DNA of 42,870 nucleotides from an uncultured Thalassolituus sp. (lineage in GTDB: Bacteria; Pseudomonadota; Gammaproteobacteria; Pseudomonadales; Oceanobacteraceae). Numbering within the stretch: the stretch's first letter is position 1; every line of letters starts with the position of its first letter. The DNA is taken from the NCBI GenBank assembly GCA_913061435.1, contig CAJXUK010000025.1:1-42870 (forward strand), in the 5' to 3' direction. This document shows positions 35,541 to 42,870 of this stretch, in pieces. The notes under the pieces were generated by a model. The model made no database searches. It worked only from the letters and a program-made list of their open reading frames with translations, and was not told where the DNA came from. Both the position numbers and the translations under genes were made by a program.

Positions 35541-36647
35541 ATGTTGAATTTTACTCTCGAGAAAAGACCTTCCGATTCAAAAACCATGTCGTATTTATCG
35601 CCTATATTTGCGATTGTCTTAACTCTGGTTAGTGGTGGCTTGTTATTCACGCTGTTAGGTAAAGATCCTTTCCATGCGCTTTACACTTTTTTTATTTTGC
35701 CATTAACCGACATATATGGCTGGACCGAGCTGGCTGTAAAAGTTGCACCGTTGACCCTGTGTGCGATGGGTTTAATGCTGTGTTTTAAAGCAAAAATTTG
35801 GAACATTGGCGCTGAAGGCCAGTTTATACTTGGTGGCTTAGGCGGCGGCTATATTGCTTTAGAATTAATGAATGCCGAAGGTTTTTGGGTATTGCCCCTA
35901 GTATTATTGTTTGGTGCGTTATCTGGATTATTGTGGGCTGCTTTAACCGCTTTATTAAAAACTCGTTTTGGTGCCAATGAAATTTTAACCACTATTATGT
36001 TGAACTACATTGCACTTAATTGGTTACTTTACAGCGTGCATGGGCCACTAAAAGACCCTGATGGATTTAATTTTCCTGAATCTGCGCTGTTTTCCGAGTT
36101 CGCCACACTGCCAGTTTTATCCGATGATTATCGTTTAAATATCAGCATCTTTTTTGCATTATTTGCCGTTGCTGCTATCTGGGCATTAATGTCTAAAACT
36201 TTATTGGGTTTTCAAATTTCAGTACTGGGCGAAGATAAAGCTGCTGCTCGCTTTGCAGGCTTTAAAGCCGAACGTTTAACTTGGTTTGCATTATTAACCT
36301 GCGGTGCATTGGCTGGGCTTGCTGGGGTTAGTGAAGTCACGGGTTCGATCGGCCAACTAAATCCGTATATTTCACCCGGCTATGGTTACGCTGCCATCAT
36401 TGTTGTCTTTTTAGGACGCATGCACCCTGTTGGTATTTTATTTGCCAGTATGCTGTTGGCATTAACTTATTTGGGCGGCGAGATGGCACAAATGGATCTA
36501 GCATTACCTAAATCACTCACCGGTTTATTTCAGGGTATGCTGTTATTTTATTTATTAGCGTGTGATTTATTAATTAGCTATCGCATTGTGCGTAAACCTT
36601 CTGCTCGACTAACAAGCAGTTCTTCTTCCAACTCTGCACAGGCTTAG
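35541..36647 (+). CDS. ABC importer permease 1 (BPD_transp_2 family, YufP/NupP type)
   Basis: A 368-residue inner-membrane permease with about ten hydrophobic helices. LCFKAKIWNIGAEGQFILGGLGGGYIALE and TRFGANEILTTIMLNYIALNWLLY are signatures of the branched permeases of BMP-type importers, and the extra N-terminal helix distinguishes the longer (P-type) subunit. It pairs with the permease 10 nt downstream to form the channel. A Ser-rich C-terminal tail is probably cytoplasmic and flexible. Co-transcription with the ATPase is certain from the 2-nt spacing. Confidence 0.9.
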   Translation: MLNFTLEKRPSDSKTMSYLSPIFAIVLTLVSGGLLFTLLGKDPFHALYTFFILPLTDIYGWTELAVKVAPLTLCAMGLMLCFKAKIWNIGAEGQFILGGLGGGYIALELMNAEGFWVLPLVLLFGALSGLLWAALTALLKTRFGANEILTTIMLNYIALNWLLYSVHGPLKDPDGFNFPESALFSEFATLPVLSDDYRLNISIFFALFAVAAIWALMSKTLLGFQISVLGEDKAAARFAGFKAERLTWFALLTCGALAGLAGVSEVTGSIGQLNPYISPGYGYAAIIVVFLGRMHPVGILFASMLLALTYLGGEMAQMDLALPKSLTGLFQGMLLFYLLACDLLISYRIVRKPSARLTSSSSSNSAQA

Positions 36648-36657
36648 GGCTAAAACA

Positions 36658-37584
36658 ATGGATTTTGAATTATTAACGAATATTTTATTTGCCACTCTAC
36701 GCACTGGAACACCGCTAATTTTAATCGCCTTGGGTGAAATGGTGTGTGAAAAGTCAGGTGTGTTAAATCTTGGCCAAGAAGGCATGGTGCTCATGGGTGC
36801 CGCTTTAGGCTTTATCGCTGCGGTTGTTACGGGTCATGCTGGCTTAGGTATTATCGCAGCGATTTTGGCTGGTATGATGATGTCTGTTTTATTTGCTTTT
36901 TTAGCCGTTACCTTAGTGTCGAATCAAGTGGCAACTGGCTTGGCATTAACGATTTTTGGTACTGGGTTAAGCGGCTTTTTAGGTGCGGGCTACGTCGGCA
37001 TGGCTATTGAAGGTATCGCGCCTTTTCCTATACCATTTTTAAGCGACATCCCTGTTATTGGTAAGGTGTTATTTTCACATGATCCATTGGTATATTTCTC
37101 TTGGCTCATGTTTGGATTAATTTTTTGGTGTTTCCGCAGCACTCGCTTAGGGTTAACCATTCGCGCCGTAGGTGAGAACCCAGAAGCGGCTAACGCTATT
37201 GGTATTCCGGTAATGAAAGTTCGCTATGGTGCTATTTTATTTGGTGGCGCAATGGCCGGTTTAGCGGGTGCTTATTTATCACTGGTATATACCCCTATGT
37301 GGAGTGAAGGTATGGCCGCAGGCCGTGGCTGGATCGCCCTAGCTCTGGTAGTTTTTGCAAGCTGGAAGGCCGAACGTATTTTACTGGGCGCTTATTTATT
37401 TGGTGCTGCCAGTATTATGCATTTAGTGTTACAAGGTTTAGGGTTTGAAGCATCACCTAACCTTCTTGCTATGCTTCCTTACGGAGCAACTATTATCGTT
37501 TTAGTGGTAATCGCCAGCGATGCCGCTAAAGCAAAACTGAACACTCCCCTTGCACTGGGTCAGCCTTATCGCCCTCAAGTGTAG
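36658..37584 (+). CDS. ABC importer permease 2 (BPD_transp_2 family, YufQ/NupQ type)
   Basis: A 308-residue permease, the shorter subunit of the pair. It has about eight or nine hydrophobic segments and the family signatures LGEMVCEKSGVLNLGQEGMVLMGA, VSNQVATGLALTIFGTGLSGF, LGLTIRAVGENPEAANAIGI and AAGRGWIALALVVFASWKAE. It lies between the first permease and the binding protein and completes the channel. The gene order ATPase, permease, permease, binding protein puts the binding protein last; in some bacteria it comes first. Confidence 0.9.
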   Translation: MDFELLTNILFATLRTGTPLILIALGEMVCEKSGVLNLGQEGMVLMGAALGFIAAVVTGHAGLGIIAAILAGMMMSVLFAFLAVTLVSNQVATGLALTIFGTGLSGFLGAGYVGMAIEGIAPFPIPFLSDIPVIGKVLFSHDPLVYFSWLMFGLIFWCFRSTRLGLTIRAVGENPEAANAIGIPVMKVRYGAILFGGAMAGLAGAYLSLVYTPMWSEGMAAGRGWIALALVVFASWKAERILLGAYLFGAASIMHLVLQGLGFEASPNLLAMLPYGATIIVLVVIASDAAKAKLNTPLALGQPYRPQV

Positions 37585-37619
37585 TTTTTAACCAAAGTAG
37601 ATAAGAAGGAAACACAAGT

Positions 37620-38714
37620 ATGAAGGCTAATATAATGCGTTCAAATAAACTGGCTAATCTAGCCCTTACCGCGGCCTTAGCAGTGGGTATTAATACTGCA
37701 AGTGCCGATGACCCTCTAAAGGTTGGTTTTGTTTATGTGGGCCCTACAGGCGATGCTGGCTGGTCTTATGGTCACGACCAAGGCCGTAAGTATATTGTAG
37801 AAAAATTCGGCGATAAGATTGAAACCAATTATGTGGAAAGTGTTGCTGAAGGTGCAGACTCTGAGCGCGTTATTCGTCAGTTAGCAGCAAAAGGGCACGA
37901 CCTTATTTTTACAACTTCGTTTGGTTACATGAACCCTACTTTGAAAGTAGCAAAACGTTTTAAAAAGGTTAAATTTGAACACGCCACAGGCTACAAGCGC
38001 GGTAAAAATACCGGTACTTATTTTGCTCGTGCGTATCAAGGTCGTTACTTAACCGGTTTAATTGCCGGTAAAATGACCAAGTCTAACGTCATTGGTTACG
38101 TTGCTTCTTTCCCAATTCCAGAAGTTATCCGCGGTATTAATGCCTTTACCAAAGGCGCACAGGAAGTTAATCCCGACGTAACAGTAAAAGTTGTTTGGGC
38201 ATCTACTTGGTACGACCCAGCAAAAGAGCGTGAAGCGGCTGAAACCTTAATGCTACAAGGTGCCGACATATTAACTCAGCACACCGATTCGGCAGCCGTT
38301 ATTCAAGCGGCTGAATCTAAAGGCAACTACGCCATTGGTTATCATACCGACATGAGCGCATACGGTGCTAAAGCACACTTAACCTCAACGGTTCATACTT
38401 GGGGCCCACTGTATGCTCAAAAAGTACAAGCCGTTATGGATGGTACTTGGAAATCAGAAGACTTATGGCCAGGCATTGCTGAAGGCGTTACAGATTTAGC
38501 ACCTCTAAATGACGCCATTCCTGCGGACGTTAAAGCTTTAATTGCGAAAAAGAAACAAGCAATCAAAGAGGGCGCCTTACGTGTGTTTGATGGTCCTGTT
38601 TTTGACCAAGCTGGTAAAGAAGTATTAAGCGCAGGTGAAACAATGGATGATGCCGCTTTAAAATCTTTTAACTGGTATGTTAAAGGTGTTGAAGGAAAAT
38701 TACCTAAATCTTAG
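37620..38714 (+). CDS. BMP-family periplasmic substrate-binding protein (purine nucleoside/base)
   Basis: A 364-residue binding protein of the BMP/PnrA family. An N-terminal signal peptide covers about residues 1-29 (LALTAALAVGINTASA before DDPLKVGFVYVGP); there is no lipobox Cys, so it is free in the periplasm. Core features are GPTGDAGWSYGHDQG, SFGYMNPTLKVAKRFKKVKFEHATG, TYFARAYQGRYLTGLIAG and YASTWYDP-like WASTWYDPAKEREAAE. The family binds nucleosides or purine bases. The start has AAGGA 9 nt upstream. The gene ends the operon at a strong terminator, and its own good ribosome site suits the high demand for a binding protein. Confidence 0.9.
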   Translation: MKANIMRSNKLANLALTAALAVGINTASADDPLKVGFVYVGPTGDAGWSYGHDQGRKYIVEKFGDKIETNYVESVAEGADSERVIRQLAAKGHDLIFTTSFGYMNPTLKVAKRFKKVKFEHATGYKRGKNTGTYFARAYQGRYLTGLIAGKMTKSNVIGYVASFPIPEVIRGINAFTKGAQEVNPDVTVKVVWASTWYDPAKEREAAETLMLQGADILTQHTDSAAVIQAAESKGNYAIGYHTDMSAYGAKAHLTSTVHTWGPLYAQKVQAVMDGTWKSEDLWPGIAEGVTDLAPLNDAIPADVKALIAKKKQAIKEGALRVFDGPVFDQAGKEVLSAGETMDDAALKSFNWYVKGVEGKLPKS

Positions 38715-38745
38715 TAGTAAATAACTAGAATTTTACGTGGTTTTT

Positions 38746-38791
38746 AATAGCCCTATTCAGTGTTAACCTTACTGAATAGGGCTATTTTTTT
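38746..38791 (+). terminator. Strong rho-independent terminator of the importer operon
   Basis: AATAGCCCTATTCAGT and ACTGAATAGGGCTATT form a perfect 16-bp stem around a 9-nt loop, followed by a T run. It ends the operon and separates it from the RutR-like gene. Confidence 0.95.
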
Positions 38792-38852
38792 ATCACTTCT
38801 TTTGTTATTGACTCGTTAAACATTTAATTTTCAGTAAGGTTATCCACTCTGC

Positions 38853-38858
38853 TATAAT
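38853..38858 (+). promoter_or_regulatory. Likely -10 element of the RutR-like regulator gene
   Basis: A consensus TATAAT stands 47 nt before the GTG start, downstream of the importer terminator. A matching -35 at 17 nt is poor (TTCAGT). No RutR-like palindrome was found here, so autoregulation is not evident. Confidence 0.45.
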
Positions 38859-38905
38859 AAATTATGGATTAATATCTCCTTACATGGTTATCAACGAGGC
38901 TTCTG

Positions 38906-39550
38906 GTGAGCGTAACTAAAAAGTACAAACCGGGTAAAATCCGTGAGCAAAATAGTCAAAAGATATTGCATGCTGCGGAAGTTGAATTTGTAAAACACGG
39001 ATATAAGGGTACGAGTATGCAGTCTATCTCAGATGCTGCTGGCTTACCTAAAGCAAACCTACACTATTATTTTACCAATAAATCTAAACTATATAACGCT
39101 GTGTTAGCAGATATCGTTCAACGCTGGAATGAAGTTTTAGCGGATATTAGTGTAAACGATGATCCAGCAGAGACACTTGAATTTTATATTCGTACCAAGG
39201 TTGATCTGGCTATACGCTACCCCAATGCATCTAAAATTTTTGCTACTGAAGTTATTCAAGGCGCACCCAATGTTAAAGACTATTTAAGAACAGAATTACG
39301 TACTTGGCTGAAAGCAAAAACTAAAATTATTGAAACTTGGATCGAGCAAGGAAAAATGTCGAGGGTAGAACCAGAGCATTTATTCTTTATGATTTGGTCA
39401 ACGACTCAGCATTATGCTGACTTTGAATCCCAGATATTAACCATTACCAACAAGCTTGAATACGAGGCAGAAGACGTTGAACGAATTAGTCGTTTTTTGT
39501 GTCACATGATTTTAACGGGGTGTGGGTTAACCCCATCAAACCCGTTGTAA
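38906..39550 (+). CDS. RutR-like TetR-family transcriptional regulator
   Basis: A 214-residue TetR-type protein starting at GTG 38906, supported by GAGG 6 nt upstream. The helix-turn-helix is TSMQSISDAAGLPKANLHYYFTNKSKLY. The C-terminal domain resembles E. coli RutR: YPNASKIFATEVIQGAP, IETWIEQGKMSRVEPEHLFFMIWSTTQHYADF. RutR senses uracil and, in E. coli, also controls purine degradation. Here the neighbours are a purine importer and guaD, so a purine ligand is plausible. RutR-like boxes lie before guaD, before the importer and between two phosphoribosyltransferase genes. It is the natural candidate to bind them; the exact ligand is unknown. Confidence 0.87.
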   Translation: MSVTKKYKPGKIREQNSQKILHAAEVEFVKHGYKGTSMQSISDAAGLPKANLHYYFTNKSKLYNAVLADIVQRWNEVLADISVNDDPAETLEFYIRTKVDLAIRYPNASKIFATEVIQGAPNVKDYLRTELRTWLKAKTKIIETWIEQGKMSRVEPEHLFFMIWSTTQHYADFESQILTITNKLEYEAEDVERISRFLCHMILTGCGLTPSNPL

Positions 39551-39551
39551 T

Positions 39552-39585
39552 TTGTAAAATTTTGTTGCACAGAGAAATTTTACAA
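39552..39585 (+). terminator. Hairpin after the RutR-like gene
   Basis: TTGTAAAATTT and AAATTTTACAA form a perfect 11-bp stem directly after the stop at 39550. The stem is AT-rich and no T tail follows, so it is a weak terminator or an mRNA-protecting stem. Confidence 0.45.
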
Positions 39586-39685
39586 TCATTAAATCTGACT
39601 AATGTGTTAATATTTGATCATAAAGTTGATATATATCAATATTTAGTTGCACCCTAGATAGCTCAGATTTAAAGAGCTTGGCAAC

Positions 39686-39718
39686 CGATAAAGCAATGCA
39701 GGAAGCATTGCTTTATCG
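39686..39718. terminator. 14-bp perfect hairpin between convergent genes
   Basis: CGATAAAGCAATGC and GCATTGCTTTATCG pair perfectly around AGGAA. It lies between the convergent RutR-like and glycosyltransferase genes, 18 nt beyond the end of the latter. No proper T tail is present on either strand, although T-rich sequence follows on the plus strand. A role for both genes is possible. Confidence 0.5.
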
Positions 39719-39736
39719 AAATTTCTATTTTTAACG

Positions 39737-40855
39737 TCATTTAGACTTTACTTCATCGGCTAGTTCTTCATTTAACTCGCGAAACACAAATACTCGCGCC
39801 ACCATAAAGTTAAAGCCCATCCCCATTAGCACCCCAATAATCAATGCCATAAACGGATTATCAATAAAGTACGGCACATAATCTGTTAATAACATGTAAC
39901 TACCAAAGTTAATGGCAAAACCACCCAGCGAAGTGAGCACGAAGGAAATCCACTGCGTCAGTTTCTTCGTTTTCTTACGGTCCGTGAAAGTAACCGTTCT
40001 ATTCCAGAACCAGTTCCATGTTACCGCTGGCCAAAAAGAAATTGCACGCGCTAAAGTATGGTTCAATCCAAAGAACAGCTGCAGCCCAAAATAAATAAGG
40101 CTATCGACGATAAAACCCGTCCCTCCCACCAAACCAAATTGTAAAAATTCTGAGGCGGTTGGGAACTTAAATTTATACAAACGACGCAGATGTTTTAAAT
40201 ACAACAACTGTTCTTTGAAATCGAGTTTACTTTCACCAAATTCTCGATCTTTAAAATGAATAGGTTGCTCAGTAGGATTTTCGAATTCACCCTTAACCAT
40301 GATCTCTAAACCGATCTTATAGCCAGTAGGGGCCAAGTCTTTTGTGCTGCCTAGGCGTTCTCTTTCAAAAGAAAAGAAACCCGACATAGGGTCTTTAACG
40401 TGACACAAGGGCAATGCTAACCATGTGGCAATCTTAGAATTTAATAATCTAAAAAATCCCCAGTCTTCATCAAATGACCCACCTTCAACATAGCGTGAGC
40501 CAACAACGAAATCAGCTTGCTGTGTTTTTAAACGTTCAATCATATGGGGAATTGCAGTCGCTGGGTGTGATAGGTCACAATCCATAACAACGATGTACTT
40601 GCCAACAGCTTCATCAATACCACGAATTACCGCCGTTGATAAGCCACGTTCTTCTGTACGAACAATAATACGCGCAGGGATCTCATGTGAAAGCTTCGCT
40701 ACCGCGTCAAATGAGCCATCTTGGGAATCATCATCAACGTAGATGATTTCAAAGGATTCACCAACTAAAGCTGCATTAATTTCTGCAGCAATCAGTGGAA
40801 TATTCTCTACTTCTTGGTAAGTAGGAATAACAACTGAAATATTTATATCCGACAT
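39737..40855 (-). CDS. GT2 family glycosyltransferase with C-terminal GtrA membrane domain (dolichyl-phosphate mannosyltransferase-like)
   Basis: The start is set at ATG 40855 (MSDINISVVIPTYQE); a GTG five codons upstream (40870) is an alternative. The product of 372 residues has an N-terminal GT2 domain with VVIPTYQEVENIP, YVDDDSQDGS and MDCDLSHP (metal and nucleotide-sugar site), as in polyprenyl-phosphate sugar transferases. From about residue 230 come four hydrophobic helices of a GtrA domain. It would make a lipid-linked sugar at the inner membrane. The next gene upstream is a GT39 enzyme that uses such donors, so the two probably cooperate in glycan or lipid A modification. The sugar is unknown. 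Confidence 0.87.
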   Translation of the reverse strand: MSDINISVVIPTYQEVENIPLIAAEINAALVGESFEIIYVDDDSQDGSFDAVAKLSHEIPARIIVRTEERGLSTAVIRGIDEAVGKYIVVMDCDLSHPATAIPHMIERLKTQQADFVVGSRYVEGGSFDEDWGFFRLLNSKIATWLALPLCHVKDPMSGFFSFERERLGSTKDLAPTGYKIGLEIMVKGEFENPTEQPIHFKDREFGESKLDFKEQLLYLKHLRRLYKFKFPTASEFLQFGLVGGTGFIVDSLIYFGLQLFFGLNHTLARAISFWPAVTWNWFWNRTVTFTDRKKTKKLTQWISFVLTSLGGFAINFGSYMLLTDYVPYFIDNPFMALIIGVLMGMGFNFMVARVFVFRELNEELADEVKSK

Positions 40856-40938
40856 ATTTTTGTAAACCACTTTTTAAAAATCTGCTTTAACACCTTACTA
40901 TTAAACTTAATTAGCAAGCAGTGCATATTGACTATTAA

Positions 40939-42381
40939 CTACTTCTTTATTTCATCAGTGTTACTGGTCGCAACAAGATAATAATGGCAACGATACAGCT
41001 TGAAATAATTAACATAAGAAACATCTATTTTAACTGCTAACTCATCGATTAATTCACATTGTTTGAATTGTTTGAGTAACTTATTTTTAAATCCTTTACG
41101 ATCAGCATGCAGCAATAACAAACCAGAATCACCCACTTCTGCAGGGCCAAACCATAAATCAAACTGATCAAACCGCGAGTCGAGTACTTTAACAGGCATT
41201 GGGCGTGCATACCATGCAACCCTAGAAGCATGAGACCAATTAGGGATAAAAACTAAGTCACCACTAACCGCATTGTTAGTAATAAGCGTCGCAGCCTCCT
41301 TCCAGCCCATTAAATCGGCCAGTGGATGTCGATAATCATCAAAGGCTATTTTTGGATAAGAGACAAGCACCTGAATAACCAATGACAGCAAAATACTAAT
41401 AGAGGCTAATACTATAAATACACGCTTTAAAAACGCTTGCTTTAATGACGAGATTATAACCATAGCAATAAGAGGCATCATGAAAATAACACCAAGCTCA
41501 GTCCAGTGAGGTAAAGAACGTCCTTTAGCCGACAAGATAGAAAATAATAGTAAAATAGGCAGAGCAAAGATCAACCAAATTCTAGCCTGTTTATTGTTAC
41601 GCAACTTAAATATCGCGATAAGACCTGCAAAATAAATTAAGGGGCCAAAAGCAGCCAATTGCGTTACTTGCATTCTTAAAGCATCAAGAATACTGAGTTC
41701 AGACTTACCAGCACTGTGATTTAACTGATATAAAAATGAAATCCAATCATTTTGCATATTCCAATAAAGCACAGGAAAGATAGATACAGCAGCCACTGTG
41801 CCAGCAATATACAAACCTAGTTGCGAAAACAACCTTGCTTTAAATTGTAAATACAAAACAACAAAAGTAGAAAAAGCAAGCGTAACCCCGGTGTATTTAC
41901 TAAGACCCGCAGCCCCTAAGATCAAGCCAAGTAAAACCCAGTCCGTTAATACTTTGCCTTTATTATGATCAATTCTTTTTAAAACCCACACATTAAGCAA
42001 GCCAGCCAAAACTAAAGGCGTCTCGGGAATCATACCAAAGGGCAATATCTGCAAAATAGGCGCTGATATGAATAATAAAAGTGTTAGATACGCGGCTTTG
42101 TCACCAAAATCTTCTCTTGCCAATTTGAACAGTAGAATAAGAGAAAGAGCACTAAAAATGATCGGTAAAATACGAAGTGAAAATTCAGAAGCCGAAAACA
42201 GCAAAGGAATAGATTGTAACCAACCAACCATGGGGGGATGGTCAAAGTACGATAAGTCTAAAAAGCTTGCGTACAGAGCATAGTGAGCCTCATCCGCCGA
42301 AAAAGGTAACGACCAAGCATGATACAACGCCAACAGGGAATACAGGCCTAAACAGCCCAAAGTGATCTTTCTTAACGACAT
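40939..42381 (-). CDS. GT39-family (ArnT/PMT-like) membrane glycosyltransferase
   Basis: A 480-residue integral membrane protein with about ten hydrophobic segments. The first external loop carries the acidic DEAHY (Asp30, Glu31), the catalytic feature of polyprenyl-phosphate-sugar transferases, and YFDHPPMVGWL follows; both are typical of GT39/ArnT-like proteins. The C-terminal part is a soluble periplasmic domain. It would transfer a sugar from a polyprenyl carrier to lipid A, a protein or another glycan. The GT2-GtrA gene lies 83 nt downstream on the same strand and could make the donor, so an operon of the two is likely. The acceptor is unknown. Confidence 0.87.
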   Translation of the reverse strand: MSLRKITLGCLGLYSLLALYHAWSLPFSADEAHYALYASFLDLSYFDHPPMVGWLQSIPLLFSASEFSLRILPIIFSALSLILLFKLAREDFGDKAAYLTLLLFISAPILQILPFGMIPETPLVLAGLLNVWVLKRIDHNKGKVLTDWVLLGLILGAAGLSKYTGVTLAFSTFVVLYLQFKARLFSQLGLYIAGTVAAVSIFPVLYWNMQNDWISFLYQLNHSAGKSELSILDALRMQVTQLAAFGPLIYFAGLIAIFKLRNNKQARIWLIFALPILLLFSILSAKGRSLPHWTELGVIFMMPLIAMVIISSLKQAFLKRVFIVLASISILLSLVIQVLVSYPKIAFDDYRHPLADLMGWKEAATLITNNAVSGDLVFIPNWSHASRVAWYARPMPVKVLDSRFDQFDLWFGPAEVGDSGLLLLHADRKGFKNKLLKQFKQCELIDELAVKIDVSYVNYFKLYRCHYYLVATSNTDEIKK

Positions 42382-42492
42382 AGTAATACGCAGGCTAGGT
42401 AAGTGAATAATGTGGCACTATTGTAAGCCAATGTGGCTTGTATCGTCATGTTAATGACAAAAGATTTAATGATTCTTTTTCTGCAGACGAAA

Positions 42493-42526
42493 AAAAACCC
42501 CAGTAAGTTTCCTTACTGGGGTTTTT
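42493..42526 (-). terminator. Terminator of the rRNA operon
   Basis: CCCCAGTAAG and CTTACTGGGG form a perfect 10-bp stem, flanked by A and T runs on both sides. On the minus strand it lies 10 nt after 5S rRNA and is followed by seven T. The symmetry could also stop plus-strand transcription. Confidence 0.95.
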
Positions 42527-42535
42527 AGAATAAGA

Positions 42536-42652
42536 GCTTGACGATGACCTACTCTCACATGGGGAGACCCCACACTACCATCGGCGCGACTGCGTTTCAC
42601 TTCTGAGTTCGGGATGGGTTCAGGTGGTTCCACAGTGCTATTGTCGTCAAGC
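42536..42652 (-). rRNA. rrf: 5S ribosomal RNA
   Basis: On the minus strand the 117-nt sequence starts GCTTGACGACAATAGCACTG and ends with the complementary GTCATCGTCAAGC. It contains the conserved CCGAACTCAGAAGTGAAACG and GATGGTAGTGTGGGG. The first and last nine bases pair as helix I. A frame of 84 codons overlapping it is spurious. Confidence 0.97.
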
Positions 42653-42802
42653 AAACCTTGATGCGTTGTGTTTGTCTTAATGTCTACGACCAGCTCTTTT
42701 GAGGTGGGAGACTGCAGCACTCAGCAAATAGGGTCGGACACATGATTGGTTTTATCTTAGTTCTAATTCTCTTATTAAGTCTTGCAAATCAGTTTGATCT
42801 AC

Positions 42803-42842
42803 AACACCAACCGTTTGTCTTTCGACGCGCAGTTTTGGTGTT
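42803..42842 (-). other. Hairpin in the 23S-5S spacer, probable processing stem
   Basis: AACACCAA and TTGGTGTT pair over 8 bp directly downstream of the 23S 3' end. The position suits the base of the pre-23S processing stem or an RNase site. The spacer to 5S is about 190 nt and contains no tRNA. Confidence 0.5.
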
Positions 42843-42845
42843 ATA

Positions 42846-42870
42846 TGGTCAAGCCTCACGGGCAATTAGT
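42846..42870 (-). rRNA. rrl: 23S ribosomal RNA, 3' end (partial)
   Basis: On the minus strand the last bases of the window read ACTAATTGCCCGTGAGGCTTGA, the conserved 3' end of gammaproteobacterial 23S rRNA (E. coli has TAATGAACCGTGAGGCTTAACC). The exact 3' end is approximate, and the rest of the gene lies beyond the window. Confidence 0.9.

Noticed and set aside
42466..42720. An 84-codon frame on the minus strand across the rRNA region
   Set aside because: It covers 5S rRNA and the rRNA terminator; it has no ribosome binding site and the RNA features explain the sequence.
42653..42845. A tRNA gene in the 23S-5S spacer
   Set aside because: No cloverleaf, no GTTCRA T-loop and no CCA end can be found; only a processing-type stem is seen.

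Overview
This window looks like the chromosome of a marine, lipid-degrading gammaproteobacterium, possibly of the Oceanospirillales type. The basis is the AT-leaning base composition by eye, the protein repertoire (RhlE, LpxL, FadH, YdhR, YqjG and a RutR-like regulator) and the many beta-oxidation genes. No species can be named from sequence alone. No phage, transposase, CRISPR array or tRNA gene was seen.

Layout. 1-5.4 kb holds housekeeping genes on the minus strand: a truncated rhlE helicase gene, an LpxL-type acyltransferase, a DAHP synthase and the 2,4-dienoyl-CoA reductase FadH. In front of the DAHP synthase gene is a transcription attenuator: a promoter, a Phe/Tyr/Trp-rich leader peptide, competing hairpins and a terminator. 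5.8-14.4 kb is a mosaic of single genes: a cold-shock protein, an SMP-30-like protein, two divergent phosphoribosyltransferases around an operator palindrome, a YkgJ-type protein, a flavin reductase, YdhR, a LysR/YqjG divergent pair, a 2OG-Fe(II) oxygenase and two unrecognised proteins.

14.5-31.5 kb is a large beta-oxidation island. An acyl-CoA dehydrogenase, an AraC-type regulator and an SDR dehydrogenase are followed by two paralogous blocks, each with a thiolase, a FadB/J-like bifunctional protein and an LCAD-like dehydrogenase. A TetR repressor lies between the blocks. An acyl-CoA synthetase and an alpha-methylacyl-CoA racemase-like protein complete the set, which suggests use of long-chain or methyl-branched acyl chains. 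The TetR gene and the second thiolase gene each carry the same palindrome at their promoter. The AraC/SDR gap has two direct repeats. The gaps of this island also hold three copies of an intergenic repeat with base-paired but sequence-variable ends, plus several short tandem repeats.

31.5-39.6 kb holds a TSUP permease gene and a purine module: guanine deaminase divergent from a four-gene BMP/NupOPQ-type ABC importer, then a RutR-like TetR regulator. Palindromes matching the known RutR consensus lie before guaD, before the importer and, 25 kb away, between the two phosphoribosyltransferase genes. This suggests one purine uptake, deamination and salvage regulon.

39.7-42.9 kb has two membrane glycosyltransferase genes, then the end of a minus-strand rRNA operon: terminator, 5S rRNA, spacer and the last bases of 23S rRNA.
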